From Streptomyces coeruleorubidus (lineage in GTDB: Bacteria; Actinomycetota; Actinomycetes; Streptomycetales; Streptomycetaceae), in contig NZ_CP118527.1 of the NCBI RefSeq assembly GCF_028885415.1, positions 62,001-126,000 of the forward strand: DNA of 64,000 bases, given 5' to 3'. The position numbers and the translations under genes were made by a program. Of the stretch, positions 38,188 to 48,339 are shown piece by piece. Numbering within the stretch: the stretch's first letter is position 1; each line of letters opens with the position of its first letter. The notes below the pieces were generated by a model. It was given only the letters and a program-made list of their open reading frames with translations, was not told the origin of the DNA and searched no databases.

Positions 38188-39147
38188 GAGCACACCTCCG
38201 TGATCAGGCGCTCCCAGTCGGCCAGGAAACGCTTGAGCCCGTAGCGTTCGAGGCCGCCTGCCGGGCCCGGGCTCCGTCCGCGGCCGCGGCCTCGGGTTCG
38301 TGGAGGTAGCGGCGGGCGGCGCGGGCCAGGGCCTCGGGGCGGGTGGAGAGGGTGCCCGCGCCGGGCGGCACCGCCTCGACGGCCTCGGTGGTGGCGAGGG
38401 CCAGGACGGGCAGGCCGAGGTGCATCGCCTCCAGCAGGGACAGGCCGAGGGAGGTCAACGCACCGGGTGCAGATACATGCGGCGTTCGGCCATGGCCGGG
38501 TGCAGCTCGCTCTGGGGCAGGTCGGCGGTGCGGCACCGGTCCGGTGGCAGTCCGAGGTGACCGGCCAGCCCTTCGGTGCCCATGCCGAACACGTCGAGCG
38601 GCACCGCCTCGGCCAGGGCGGGCAGCAGGTCCGTGCCGGTGTACCGGGCGCGTCGCACGGGTTCGTTGACGACGACGGCGGCGCGGGCGAGCCGGCCGGT
38701 GTAGCGGTGGCCCGGGTCGACGATGCCGTGTTCGACGACCTCGGTGCGGGTGGTGCCGCAGTCCCAGAACAGCCGGTTGAAGTGCGTGACGTGCACGATC
38801 GTCAGATCGGCGCGGTCGGCGCACGGGTGCCGGGTGTCCGGTACGTCGCCGTCGGGCGCGTTGTGCTCCAGGTACAGCGCGGGCACGTCCCGGCCGGGTC
38901 GGCGTCCGCCGAGCCATCGCTCGGCGAGCTCGGCTTCGTGCGGCCGTTGGAGAAGGACCAGGTCGACGGGCGTGTCGCGGAGCTCCTCAGGGGTGATCTC
39001 GCGCACCGAGGACGGCCAGGAGAAGGTACGGGCCCGCCCCAGGCCGTCCGGGCCGCGGCCCGCGGTGACGGGGACGAGGTAGGTGTGCGGGCCCTGGACG
39101 AACGCGGTCGTCCAGGAGCCGTGCACGTGCCACAGCAGGATGTTCAT
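38184..39147 (-). CDS. Glycosyltransferase (GT-B), one or two frame breaks
   Basis: A protein of about 320 residues starting MNILLWHVHGSWTTAFVQGP, with TFSWPSSVREITPEELRDTP, DLVLLQRPHEAELAERW, HVTHFNRLFWDCGTTRTEVV and a C-terminal ALTSLGLSLLEAMHLGLPVL, the GT4-type donor-binding end. Frame changes near 38462 and 38250 join the pieces; the last residues read RLITEVCS. The start overlaps the GT9 stop. Substrate unknown; the order of transferases suggests sequential addition. Confidence 0.78.
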
Positions 39148-40214
39148 ACGGCCGCTCCTCGCTCCGTCTGTTCGCCCTGGTCCGCCGGGGCGTCCGTGAG
39201 GGCCGCCACGGCGGCGAGCACCTCGGCGTCGCCGATGCCGTCCAGGCAGGGGTGGCCCGGCAGGGGGCAGTGCCGGGCCCGGGTGTCCGCGCACGCGGCG
39301 CGCCGGTCGCCGAGCAGGACGTGCGGCACACCGTAGGGCGCCCACCGTTCGGCCGGCACGACCGGTGCGAAGAGGCTGACGACGGGTGTGCCGACGGCGG
39401 CGGCGAGATGGGCCGGGCCGGTGTTCCCGGCCACGACGACCCGTGCCCCGGCGAGGACTCCGGCCAGGTGCGGCAGATCGGTGGCGCCGCCGAGGTCCAG
39501 CGCGTGCCGACCGGCGACCCGCGCGGTCAGCTCCCCGCTCGTCGGGGCCTCCGGTGACGATGACCCGGTGCCCCTCGGCGGACAGGGCGGCGACGGCCCG
39601 GGCCGCCCGGCCGGGGTCCAGGTCCGGGCGGGGACGGCGGCGCCAGGGTGGACGACGACGTACGGCCCGGGCCGGTGAGGCGGGTGGTGGGGGCGGCGGG
39701 GTGACGCGCAGTCCGCCGTCGTCGCCGGGCGGAAGGGCGTAGCCGGCGGCGCGTGCCAGGTCGAGGGCGGCCAGGGCCTCATGGCGGTGGGGCCATCTGC
39801 GGTGCCGCAGGTCGAGCAGCGCGCCCGGTAGTCCTCGCTGTCGGCGACGGTCCATCCGATCCCGGCGAGCCTCAGCAGCAGGGCGATCGGCAGCGGGCTC
39901 TGGTGGTACGACACGAGGACGAGCGCCCGGTCGAAGCGGCCCGCCGTGAGCGTCTCCATCAACTGCCGGGTGGCCGCCCGCGTGACCGGCGGCGGCTCCA
40001 GCCCGACCCAGGGGGCGTCGTAGGTCAGCACGTCGTCCGCCCCGGCAGCATCCGCCCCGCCGCGGCGCCCTGCGGCCCGCACAGCAGAGCGCGGTGTACG
40101 AGGACCCGGCCGCTACGGCCCGCACGGCGGGCCCGGCCAGGAGCACGTCTCCGGCGCTGTCGAGGCGGACGACGAGGGTCCGGGCAGGCGGCTGCGGGAA
40201 CGGAAGGGGGTCAT
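39144..40214 (-). CDS. Glycosyltransferase family 9 (heptosyltransferase-like), frame-broken
   Basis: ADP-heptose:glycan transferase class. After the start (MTPF) come VVRLDSAGDVLLAGPAVRAV, FDRALVLVSYHQSPLPIALLLRLAG, GPYVVVHPGAAVPARTW, DLPHLAGVLAGARVVVAGNTGPAHLAAAVG and VVSLFAPVVPAERWAPYG, the WaaF/WaaC-type GT9 pattern. A C-terminal segment with ACADTRARHCPLPGHPC may bind metal. Several frame switches between about 39540 and 40150 are needed. Its presence with the ADP-heptose enzymes argues that heptose is actually transferred to a glycan. It overlaps gmhB by four bases. Confidence 0.82.
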
Positions 40215-40835
40215 CGCGACTCCTCCGCCGGCACGGCCGAGTCGAGGGCGAGGCGTACCGCCTCGATCAGGTCCGCTGCCGTGGCGTCGGCCGCCGTGAC
40301 CTCCTCGGGCCGGGTGACGGCCGTGGGAACCAGGACACCGCGGGCCCCCGCGGCCGCGCGCGGCCTCCATGTCGGCCCCGATGTCGCCGATGACGACGGT
40401 GCGTTCGGGCGGGACGGCAAGTCGGCGGCACGCGGCCAGTACCAGGCCGGGGGCCGGTTTGCGGCAGCCGCAGCCCTCCCCCGGTCCGTGCGGGCACACG
40501 GCCCAGACGGCGAACGGCCCGAGCAGCTCCTCCACCCGCAGGCGTACGTCCTCGACCTGGCGAGGTCTGAGCAGGCCGCGGGCCACGCCGGACTGGTTGG
40601 TCACGACGCCCACGGGGATCCCGGCGGCGCGCACGGCGTCGACGGCCTTTCGCGCGCCGGGCATGAGCGCGACCCGCGCCGGGTCCCCGTTGTAGGGGAC
40701 GTCGGCGACGAGCGTGCCGTCGCGGTCGAAGAGGACGGCCGCGGGGAGCGGACCGCCGGGGGCGTGCGGGGGCTGCCGCACGCCGGTGGCCCCGTGCGGC
40801 CCGGCGAGCAGCCAAGGACCGGTGGGCCGGGTCAT
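40211..40835 (-). CDS. gmhB: D-glycero-D-manno-heptose 1,7-bisphosphate 7-phosphatase (HAD), one frameshift
   Basis: HAD-superfamily phosphatase that removes the 7-phosphate between the two HldE reactions. Catalytic FDRDGTLVADVPYNGDP, then GVVTNQSGVARGLL, the zinc-binding loop CPHGPGEGCGCRKPAPGLVL and PERTVVIGDIGADMEAA all match GmhB. One frame change near 40350 leads into VLVPTAVTRPEEV. About 205 residues. Start ATG 40835 overlaps the GT2 stop, and its stop overlaps the GT9 start. Confidence 0.88.
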
Positions 40836-41899
40836 GATCGCAGCCGTTCCCTGACCGCCGGGCGGGGCGCGGGCGCCGGCTCGCCGGTCCCGAGCGGGGT
40901 GAGCGGCCGGACCGTACGGTGCGCGAGCCGTCCGCGCAGCCAGTGCCAGGTCGCGGTCGGCGGGATGAGCACGCTGGTCACGGTCATGGTGAGCACCTCG
41001 TCGCGGGTGCGCGGCCCGGGCAGGATCCGGGACAGGGCGAACTCGGTCGTGCCGGCCAGCCATGCGGCGGCGCAGGCCCCGGCCAGTCGGTGCCGGCCGA
41101 GCAGGGCGCAGCCGAGCGCCGTCACCCCCGCTCCGGTCAGGGCCAGGTGCACGGGCAACCGTCCGCGGGGCGCCTGCGCCCGGCGCCACCAGTGGCGGCC
41201 GTGCAGCCGGGTCATCAGCACGTCGTCGGCGTTGCCGGCCTGGAGCCGGACGGAGGTCCAGCGTCCGGCCGGCCGCACGGGGTGGGTGGTGGTGCGCCGG
41301 CCCTCGGTGAGCGTCCAGCCGGCGTCGCGGATGCGCAGGGCGAGGTCGGCGTCCTCCCTGAAGGCTCGCCGGAAGCGTTCGTCGAATCCGCCGACGGTGG
41401 TCAGCGCGGCCCGGCGGTACGCCATGTCGGCGGTGACCCAGCGGGCGCCGGCGAGTGAGGCCGTGTTGCGTTCCCAGTCGGGGGGGTCGGCTGGCAGCGG
41501 CACCTGGATCCGGGCGGTGATCCCACCGGTCCGCTCCGTCGCCGCGGTCAGGTCGAGGGTCAGGTCGTCGCCCCAGGTGGGCCCGGGTACGACGTCGTCG
41601 TCGAGGAAGACGATCCAGGGCACGTCACCGGCCGCCCGCCAGCCGAGGTTGCGTGCGGCGGCGGGTCCGCGCGCCCCGCCGGGTACGACGATGGTGCGCG
41701 AGCGCAGGGACGGCGGGACGTCGGCGGTGAGGGGCGAGCGGGCAGGGCCTGGACGGTCGTCGACGAGGACCACCCGGACCGGCCCCGGACCGCTCGCCTC
41801 GGCCAGGGCGTGCAGGCACACGCCCAGGCTGGGCCGGCCGAGGGTCGGTACGACCACGGCGTACGCGGCGTCCCGTGTGCGGGTGTCGGGCTCGGTCAT
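40832..41899 (-). CDS. Glycosyltransferase family 2
   Basis: Intact GT-A transferase of 355 residues: AYAVVVPTLGRPSLGVCLHAL, VVLVDDRPGPARSPL, GPAAARNLGWRAAGDVPWIV and FLDDDVVPGPTWG with the DxD metal site; ITARIQVPLPADPPDWERN and FREDADLALRIRDAGW complete the pattern. The C-terminal part has two or three hydrophobic segments (LALTGAGVTALGCALLG), so it may be membrane-associated and act on a lipid-linked acceptor. Confidence 0.87.
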   Translation of the reverse strand: MTEPDTRTRDAAYAVVVPTLGRPSLGVCLHALAEASGPGPVRVVLVDDRPGPARSPLTADVPPSLRSRTIVVPGGARGPAAARNLGWRAAGDVPWIVFLDDDVVPGPTWGDDLTLDLTAATERTGGITARIQVPLPADPPDWERNTASLAGARWVTADMAYRRAALTTVGGFDERFRRAFREDADLALRIRDAGWTLTEGRRTTTHPVRPAGRWTSVRLQAGNADDVLMTRLHGRHWWRRAQAPRGRLPVHLALTGAGVTALGCALLGRHRLAGACAAAWLAGTTEFALSRILPGPRTRDEVLTMTVTSVLIPPTATWHWLRGRLAHRTVRPLTPLGTGEPAPAPRPAVRERLRS

Positions 41900-43554
41900 C
41901 GCAGGCCTCCGGCGTCCTCGGAACGGAACAGGTCGCCGCGGCGGACGGCGTACGGGCCGATGGCCAGCAGGTCGACGGGCGCGGAGCCGAAGCACTCCAG
42001 GGCGTCGCGCGGGTCGTCGACCATGGGCCGCCCGGCGGTGTTGAGGCTGGTGTTGACGACGACGGGCAGCCCGGTGAGCCGCTCGAACTCGCCGAGCATG
42101 CGGGCCACGAGCGGTTCGCGGGCCGGGTCGACGGTCTGGATGCGGGCGGTGCCGTCGACGTGCACGACGGCGGGGATGCGGTCCCGCCAGGCCGGGGCGA
42201 CGTCGTGCACGAACAGCATGTACGGGCTGGGCAGCGGGCCGTCGAAGATGTCGGCGGCGCGGTCGGCGAGGACCATCGGTGCGACGGGCCGGAACTGCTC
42301 GCGGCCCTTGACGTCGTTGAGCCGTTCCAGGTTGCCCGCGTGCCCGGGGTGGGCGAGCAGGGAACGGTGGCCGAGCGCCCGGGGGCCGTATTCGGAGCGC
42401 CCCTGGAACCAGGCGACGATCGCGTTGTCCGCGAGGGCGCGGGCGACGGTGGCGGCGATGTCCGGGGGCCGTTCGAAGGGTACGGCGGCCGTCTTCAGCC
42501 AGGCGCCGAGCTCCGCGTCGGACCAGTCCCGGCCGAGGTCGGCGCCGGTCATGGGCTCCGGTTCGTCGCCCTCGCCGGCGGACAGCAGCAGGGCGCCGCC
42601 CAGGGCGGTACCGGCGTCTCCGCGGCGGGCTGCACCCACACCCGGGAGAAGGGGCCCTCGCGGGCGATACGGGAGTTGGCGACGCAGTTGAGGGCGACGC
42701 CACCGGCGAGCGTGAGCACCTGGTCGTGGGTGCGGCCGTGCAGCCAGCGCACGAGGTCCAGCAGGGTCTCCTCCAACACGGCCTGGGCGCTGGCGGCGAC
42801 GTCGGCGTGGTCCTGGGTCCACGGCTCGTCGGCCGCGCGGCGCGCACAGCTCGTGCCAGGGCACGCCGGTGGCGTGGAAGCCGCCGTCGCCGGTGGGGTA
42901 CACGTGGCGGCGCAGTTCGGTGAGCATGCGCGGGGTTCCGTGGGAGGCGAGGGCCATCACCTTGAACTCGTCGGAGGAGCGCAGGAAGCCGGGTGTTCGG
43001 TGAGTTCCTCGTAGACGAGGCCGAGCGAGTGCGGCAGGTCCTGTGCGTGCAGCGCCTCCAGCCGGTCGCCGACACGGCGCGCGGCCAGGTGGGAGGCGCG
43101 TTCGCCGCGGCCGTCCAGGACCAGCACGCTGGAGTCGCCGGCGTCCGGTGCGGCGAAGGCACTGGAGGCGGCGTGGGCCATGTGGTGCGGCACGAAGCGG
43201 ACGATGCCGGGTTCGAGGCCGGGCAGGGCCGTCCGCAGGAATCCGGGTGCCTCGCGGCGTAGGTCAGCCGCAGGTGGTCCCACGGGTCGTCCAGGCCCAT
43301 GTCCTGGGCGGCCGGGCGAGTTCCGGGTCGAAGGAGTAGGCGACCGCGTCGAGGTCCTGCGGGCGCAGCCCGGCCCGCTTCAGGCACCAGGCGGCGGCCT
43401 TCTCGGGCAGCTCCCAGGCGGAGAACGGCAGGGGTCTCTTCCCGTGCTTGCGCCGGGAGAACCGCTCCTCCTCCGCGGCGGCGACGGTCCGTCCGTCGAT
43501 CACCAGGGCGGCGGCGGGGTCGTGGAAGAGGGCGTTGATTCCGAGGATGCGCAT
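41896..43554 (-). CDS. Carbamoyltransferase (NodU/CmcH/TobZ family), frame-broken
   Basis: Adds a carbamoyl group from carbamoyl phosphate and ATP to a sugar hydroxyl. The N-terminal Kae1-like domain starts [20 protein letters not shown], with [20 protein letters not shown] and metal-binding [36 protein letters not shown]. The C-terminal YrdC-like part has [39 protein letters not shown] and [20 protein letters not shown]. Frame changes near 43290, 42975, 42830 and 42620. About 550 residues. Carbamoylation of a heptose or other sugar in the final glycan is the natural inference. Confidence 0.86.
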
Positions 43555-43624
43555 GGGGGTGGCGGCCCTTTCGGCGGTCGGGAGAGAACCGGACGCGGTG
43601 GTGCGGGGGGGGTGCCCGGGCGGG

Positions 43625-44589
43625 TCAGTCGTCGGTTCTGTCCTCGCGGAACCAGGCGATCGTGCGCCGCAGCCCCTCCTCGGCGCGCACCTGCGGTTCC
43701 CAGCCGAGCTTGTCGCGGGCCAGCGTGATGTCCGGGCAGCGCACGGCCGGGTCGTCCACCGGGCGTTCGATGAATCGGATCTCCGACGGGGAGCCGGCGA
43801 GTTCGACGACCAGCCGGGCCAGGTCGAGCATGGTGATCTCGGTGGGGTTGCCGATGTTGACCGGGCGCGCATGCCGTGGGCGGCCGCCGCGAGGATGCGC
43901 GGACGGTGTCGTCGACGTAGCACAGCGACCGGGTCTGACGTCCGTCGCCGGTCACGGTGAGGGGCTCTCCGGCCAAGGCCTGCCGTACGAAGGTCGGCAC
44001 CGCGCGTCCGTCGTGGCCGCGCATCCGCGAGCCGTAGGTGTTGAACAGCCGCACGATGCAGGTGTCGGTGCCGTGAGTGCCGGCGTGGGCGGTGGTCAGC
44101 GCCTCGCCGAAGCGTTTGGCCTCGTCGTAGACGCTGCGCGGGCCTACGGGGTTGACGTTGCCCCTGTAGCTCTCGTCCTGGGGGTTCTGCTGCGGGTCGC
44201 CGTAGACCTCGGACGTCGAGGCGAGGACGAAGCGGGCGCGGGAGGACCGTGCGAGTTTCCAGGGCGTTACGGGTGCCGAGGCTGCCCGTCTCCATGGTGT
44301 GCAGCGGCAGTCGCAGGTAGTCCGCGGGGGACGCCGGGGAGGCGAAGTGCAGGACGAGGTCGGGCCTTCGCTTGATCCGCATGCCCTCGGCGACGTTGGC
44401 CTGCACGAGCGTGAAGCCGGGCCGTTCGAGCAGCGGGGATATGTTCTCGGGCCGGCCGGTGCTGAAGTCGTCCACGCAGGTGACGGCCGCGCCCGCGTCC
44501 AGCAGGGCGGCGCACAGGTGGGAGCCGACGAACCCGGCGCCGCCCGTGACGACGGCGTGTTCCCAGCTCCGTGAGAGGGCGGTGGTCAT
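43625..44589 (-). CDS. NAD-dependent epimerase/dehydratase, UDP-glucuronate decarboxylase-like, frame-broken
   Basis: Extended SDR enzyme of about 320 residues: [20 protein letters not shown] (NAD loop), [29 protein letters not shown], catalytic Tyr/Lys in [37 protein letters not shown], and [24 protein letters not shown]. This pattern is that of UDP-xylose synthase/UDP-glucuronate decarboxylase, so the operon may supply UDP-xylose. Frame changes near 44260, 43905 and 43840. ATG 44589 follows GGAGGAGAGACCGAG. First gene of the operon. Confidence 0.83.
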
Positions 44590-44877
44590 CTCGGTCTCTC
44601 CTCCGTCAGCGGCGTATGGCCCGGCACGACGGTGTGCGCCTCGTGCCGCCGAGGGTGGCCGGAGGCCGTCGAGCCCACGATCAGCGTCCGCCGACGGTGC
44701 GAGCGAGGCACGGTCGCTTACGGCAAACCGGTGAGTCACGGAGGGTGAGAGGTTGGGGCTGCCGGCTGTTCGTGCAGGTCGGGGGGTGGGTGAGAGCTGG
44801 GGGCCGGGGTGCTCGGGCAGCCTGTGACGGTGCGGGGCAGGCGCTGGGTGTGGGCGGACCGAAACCACGGGGGGGCC

Positions 44878-45200
44878 GACGGGCAGAGCCGCCGCGGGCC
44901 GTGCACTGACGCCGTCGCAGGTCTGCGGACCAACACCTTCGCGGACCGTTGGCTAATGCCATGGCGGACCCGGGGGCCCAGCGGGTGATCGGATGGCGAG
45001 CCGTGGACCGGTGAAACCAGCGCGGTCGCGGATCGGATGGCCAGCGCCGCCGCGGACCGGCGAACCAACGCCGTGGCGGCGGGGGGGCCCAGCGCGGTCA
45101 CGGATCGGGGAGCCGGCGCGGTCGCTGACCGGACGGCCAGCGCCGCCGCAGGCGTGCGAGCCAACGCCGTCGCGGATCGGCCACGTCCGCGCCGAGGGGG
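44878..45200. repeat. 24-base tandem repeat array upstream of the heptose operon
   Basis: Successive 24-base units are visible from 45031: gatcggatggccagcgccgccgcg, gaccggcgaaccaacgccgtggcg, then four more of exactly 24 bases up to 45175. Earlier units (from about 44878) vary between 19 and 25 bases. Isolated copies recur downstream (45358, 45430s). It occupies part of the 960-base gap between the epimerase start and the hypothetical gene ending at 45550. The plus frame encodes an 8-residue unit (DRxASAAA-like), but no start or partner supports a protein. Between 44590 and 44877 I see only the operon promoter region. Confidence 0.82.
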
Positions 45201-45549
45201 TTACCGCGCGCCCGGCGCGCCTTTCGGTGGCCGGCGCCGGCGACCAGCGCTGAGGTCGCCGTCGGTTGCCGCTGGGGCCGCCGCGCTCGCTGTCGTCCTC
45301 GAGCGCTCCGCTCTTCCCGCCGTTGGGGTGCAGCCTGGCTCGGGATGTGGCCCGCGGATCGGGAGGCCGACGCCGTCGCGGATCAGAAGGTCGGCGCCAC
45401 CCGGGCCGGCAAAGGCACTCTGACCCCGCAGGCGTGCGAGCCAACGCCGCCGTGGAGCGGCGGACAGACACCACCGAAGGACGGCGCACCGAGGCCACGT
45501 GCGCCGGTAGGGCGGGCCCCGTCAGGGACACCCCGCCCGTGTCAGGCGA

Positions 45550-46065
45550 TCAGCGTGCGGCCCGGTGCAGGCGCTCGAGGAGTTGGGAGTGGTGCAGTTC
45601 GGCCACGGGAGCGAGCAGGTCGGGGTGGCGCAGCAGGGCGGCGGCGCGCTGGTCGCTGTCGTCGGGCGCGACGAGCCGGCGGAACTCGGCCGGTGTGCCG
45701 GCGCTGTGGCTGCCCTCGGCGAGCGCGGCCACCGCCAGGGCGGCCAGCTGCGGGTCGGTGAGCAGACTGGCCGCCCAGCTCGCGACGACCTCGTCCACCC
45801 AGGTGCGCCAGGCGTGCGCGTCCACGTCGTCGCCCACCGACGCGTCGGCGCCGGTGACCCAGTCCAGCCGCGCGGAGCCGCCGGGGCCGCCGTCGACGAG
45901 GGCGGCGTCCATCGCCGTGGGGTACCTGAGCCATGCCGCGACCGTCACGGCCTGCCGGGCCTGCACCTCGCACAGCGCGGCGGCGAGCGCGCCACCGGAG
46001 GCGGGGAAGGCGCGGGTCAGCCACTGGGCGGTCGCCGCTATGACAGGAGAGAGGTCTGCTTGCAC
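45550..46065 (-). CDS. Conserved hypothetical helical protein
   Basis: A protein of about 170 residues from GTG 46065: MQADLSPVIAATAQWLTRAF, ALAAALCEVQARQAVTVAAWL, HAWRTWVDEVVASWAASLLT and RRLVAPDDSDQRAAALLRHP. It is Ala-rich, helical and soluble, with no signal or metal motif. The stop is TGA 45550. I do not recognise the family. A divergent small helical gene follows at 46333. Confidence 0.55.
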   Translation of the reverse strand: MQADLSPVIAATAQWLTRAFPASGGALAAALCEVQARQAVTVAAWLRYPTAMDAALVDGGPGGSARLDWVTGADASVGDDVDAHAWRTWVDEVVASWAASLLTDPQLAALAVAALAEGSHSAGTPAEFRRLVAPDDSDQRAAALLRHPDLLAPVAELHHSQLLERLHRAAR

Positions 46066-46332
46066 TGCCGGGCCGTCCGAGAGGGTGGGGAAGCGGGGAT
46101 CTGCCCGTAGACGGTAGCCGCCGCCCCGGGCGGCCGGACGTGATCGGGACCTCGTCCAGGATGTGGCCTCGGCCACATTCGAAACGGCCTGGGGCGCAGC
46201 GAGACCGTTCCCGTTTCGCCAGGAAGGGCCCGGGCACCCGCCCCACGTAATCCTCCGCAAGCCGGAAAAGTCCGGCGAACCCCCTGTTCCGGCGGCCCTG
46301 GGGCAGGGCCGGAGCAGGACAGGAGCAGTGTC

Positions 46333-46866
46333 ATGACGGAACAGCGAACGGATCCGCCGGGCGCCCAGCGTGCTCCGGTCACCGACATGTCGCTGCTGGG
46401 CATCTACCTCAACGACCATCTCGCCGGCGCCACCGCCGGGACCGCGCGGATTCGCTATCTGCTGCGCTCGTGCCGGGGCACGGCGCTCGCCGACGCCCTG
46501 GCCCCCGTCGCCGCCGAGATCGCCGAGGACCGGGCGAGCCTGCTCCACATCATGCGGCGGCTCGACGTCCCGGTGCGGCGCTACAAGGTGTACGCGGGCC
46601 GCGCGGCCGAGCAGGTGGGCCGGCTGAAGAGCAACGGCAGCCTGGTACGGCGGTCCCCGCTGAGCACGCTGTGGGAGCTGGAGGCGATGGGGCTCGGGGT
46701 CGAGGGCAAGACGGCCGGCTGGCAGACGCTGCGCGCCCTGGCCGCCACGGACGCGCGCCTCGACGCGCGGCAGCTCGACGACCTCGTCGAACGGGCCCGG
46801 CGGCAGCGCGCCACCCTGGAGGAACTGCGCCGCAAGCAGGTCGAGGTCGCCTTCCGCGAGAGCTGA
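46333..46866 (+). CDS. Conserved hypothetical four-helix-bundle-like protein
   Basis: A 177-residue intact protein: SLLGIYLNDHLAGATAGTAR, IAEDRASLLHIMRRLDVPVR, VGRLKSNGSLVRRSPLSTLW and LDDLVERARRQRATLEELRR. The arrangement of long amphipathic helices with conserved H/E residues (LNDHL, EIAEDRASL) recalls ferritin-like proteins, but a metal site is not proven. ATG 46333 has aggag upstream. The same type of protein is common in Streptomyces without a known role. Confidence 0.65.
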   Translation: MTEQRTDPPGAQRAPVTDMSLLGIYLNDHLAGATAGTARIRYLLRSCRGTALADALAPVAAEIAEDRASLLHIMRRLDVPVRRYKVYAGRAAEQVGRLKSNGSLVRRSPLSTLWELEAMGLGVEGKTAGWQTLRALAATDARLDARQLDDLVERARRQRATLEELRRKQVEVAFRES

Positions 46867-46893
46867 CGCGCAGGCGCCGCCGTCAACCCTGCC

Positions 46894-47216
46894 CTACCAG
46901 AACCTGCTGCTGAGAGTCGGCTGATGCGACAGCTCCACGGCGTCGCGCAACCGCAGCGCCACGCTGATGGTGGCGCGCAGGGCGGAGGGGCGTACGGTCT
47001 GGGCGGTCTCCGTGGCCAGGACCAGCAGGCAGGCCGCCGCCTGCTCGACGACCGACGCGGGGAGGGTGAAGTCGTTGTCGGCGGCCGCGCGGAAGGCCTT
47101 CAGTGGGATCGCGGCCCGTCGATGGCCCGGTGCGCGGCCTGCTCCAGGTGCTGTGCGGCCTGTTCGCACACGGGGGCGGGCAGGGCGATGGTGCGCTGGA
47201 ACGGTGAACTCGTCAT
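46894..47216 (-). CDS. Small hypothetical protein, one frameshift
   Basis: Protein of about 107 residues in two frames: MTSSPFQRTIALPAPVCEQA then, after one frame change near 47110, AAADNDFTLPASVVEQAAAC and LRLRDAVELSHQPTLSSRFW. It is helical and Cys-poor, with no recognised domain. The ribosome binding site is weak. Convergent with the gene at 46333. Confidence 0.5.
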
Positions 47217-47484
47217 GCCCCGACTGGTCCCCCGGCGGCACCCGGTTCTGTCGGCGGGCGACGGGATTTCACCGTCCCGCGTGATCGGGGCGTGGCGAAT
47301 GTCCCGGTATCGAAACGGACTCCGAGTGGGGCCGGCAAGGAGAACCGGGTCGAGTGCCGTCCGCGGGTGCGTGGGGCTGGTCGCGCCCCTGCGGCGGAGC
47401 CGCACATCGACACGGCCCCGCGCCCGTGATGGGCCTGGTCGTACTCTGAGTGTCGATCAAGCTCGGAGTCGAGGAGGAGCGCGT

Positions 47485-48335
47485 ATGACCGCCGGTACGG
47501 AAGTCGTGGCCCGGCTCACCGGGCGGGCGGTCACCGGGGAACGGCCCCTGTCCGGGGCCCTCGCCGAGGTCACACTCGACGACGGGCGGGTGGTGATCGT
47601 CAAGCGTGCCGACGATCCGGGGCGACGCGGGCCGAGGCGGCCGGGCTGCGCTGGCTGGCCGGCGCCGGCACGGTGCGGATACCGGATGTGCACGGTCACG
47701 ACGGGAACTGGCTGGTCGTCGACCGGGTCGCAACGGGGCGCCGAGCCGGGAGGCGGCGGTGCGTTTCGGGCGTGACCTGGCCGCCCTGCACACCGCCGGG
47801 GCGCCCGCGTTCGGCGCGCCGCCCCCGGACGGGCCGGCGGACGCGTACATCGGGCTAGCCCCGATGCGCAACGAGCCCGGCACCGACTGGCCGGGCTGGT
47901 ACGCCGAGCATCGCGTGCTGCCGTATCTGCGGCGCGCGGTCGACCAGGGCACCGTCCGGTCTGGGGAGGCGGCCGTCGTGGAGCGGCTGTGCGAGCGGCT
48001 GCCGGAGCTGGCGGGGCCCGTCGAGCCGCCGCGCGGCTGCACGGCGATCTGTGGAACGGCAACGTGCTGTGGGGGGCCGACGGGCATGTCCGGCTGATCG
48101 ACCCGGCCGCGCACGGCGGGCACCGCGAGACCGACCTGGCGATGCTGGGTCTGTTCGCTGTCCGCACCTGGAGCAGGTGCTGGACGGCTACCAGGAGGAG
48201 GCGCCGCTCGCCGACGGCTGGGCGGAGCGCGTCGGCGTGCACCAGATGTTCCCGCTGCTGGTGCACGCCGTGCTGTTCGGCCGCAGCTACGCGGAACAGG
48301 CCCTCGCGGTGGCCCGTAGCGCCCTGGCGGGGTGA
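47485..48335 (+). CDS. Fructosamine-3-kinase family protein, four frame breaks
   Basis: Aminoglycoside-phosphotransferase-fold kinase of the fructosamine/ketosamine-3-kinase family, acting on glycated amines. ATG 47485 follows gaggagga. Blocks in order: ALAEVTLDDGRVVIVKRADD (ATP Lys), LRWLAGAGTVRIPDVHGHDG, DAYIGLAPMRNEPGTDWPGW, YAEHRVLPYLRRAVDQG, LHGDLWNGNVLWGADGHVRL (catalytic Asp loop), IDPAAHGGHRETDLAML and YQEEAPLADGWAERVGVHQM. The frame steps 1-0-2-1-0 in order, each consistent with a single lost base, a clear example of the window-wide pattern. Confidence 0.83.
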
Positions 48336-48339
48336 CCGG

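Noticed and set aside
44736..45164. Ala/Arg/Thr repeat proteins encoded by the 24-base array
   Set aside because: Open frames in several phases are forced by a repeat whose length is a multiple of three; no start or partner gene.
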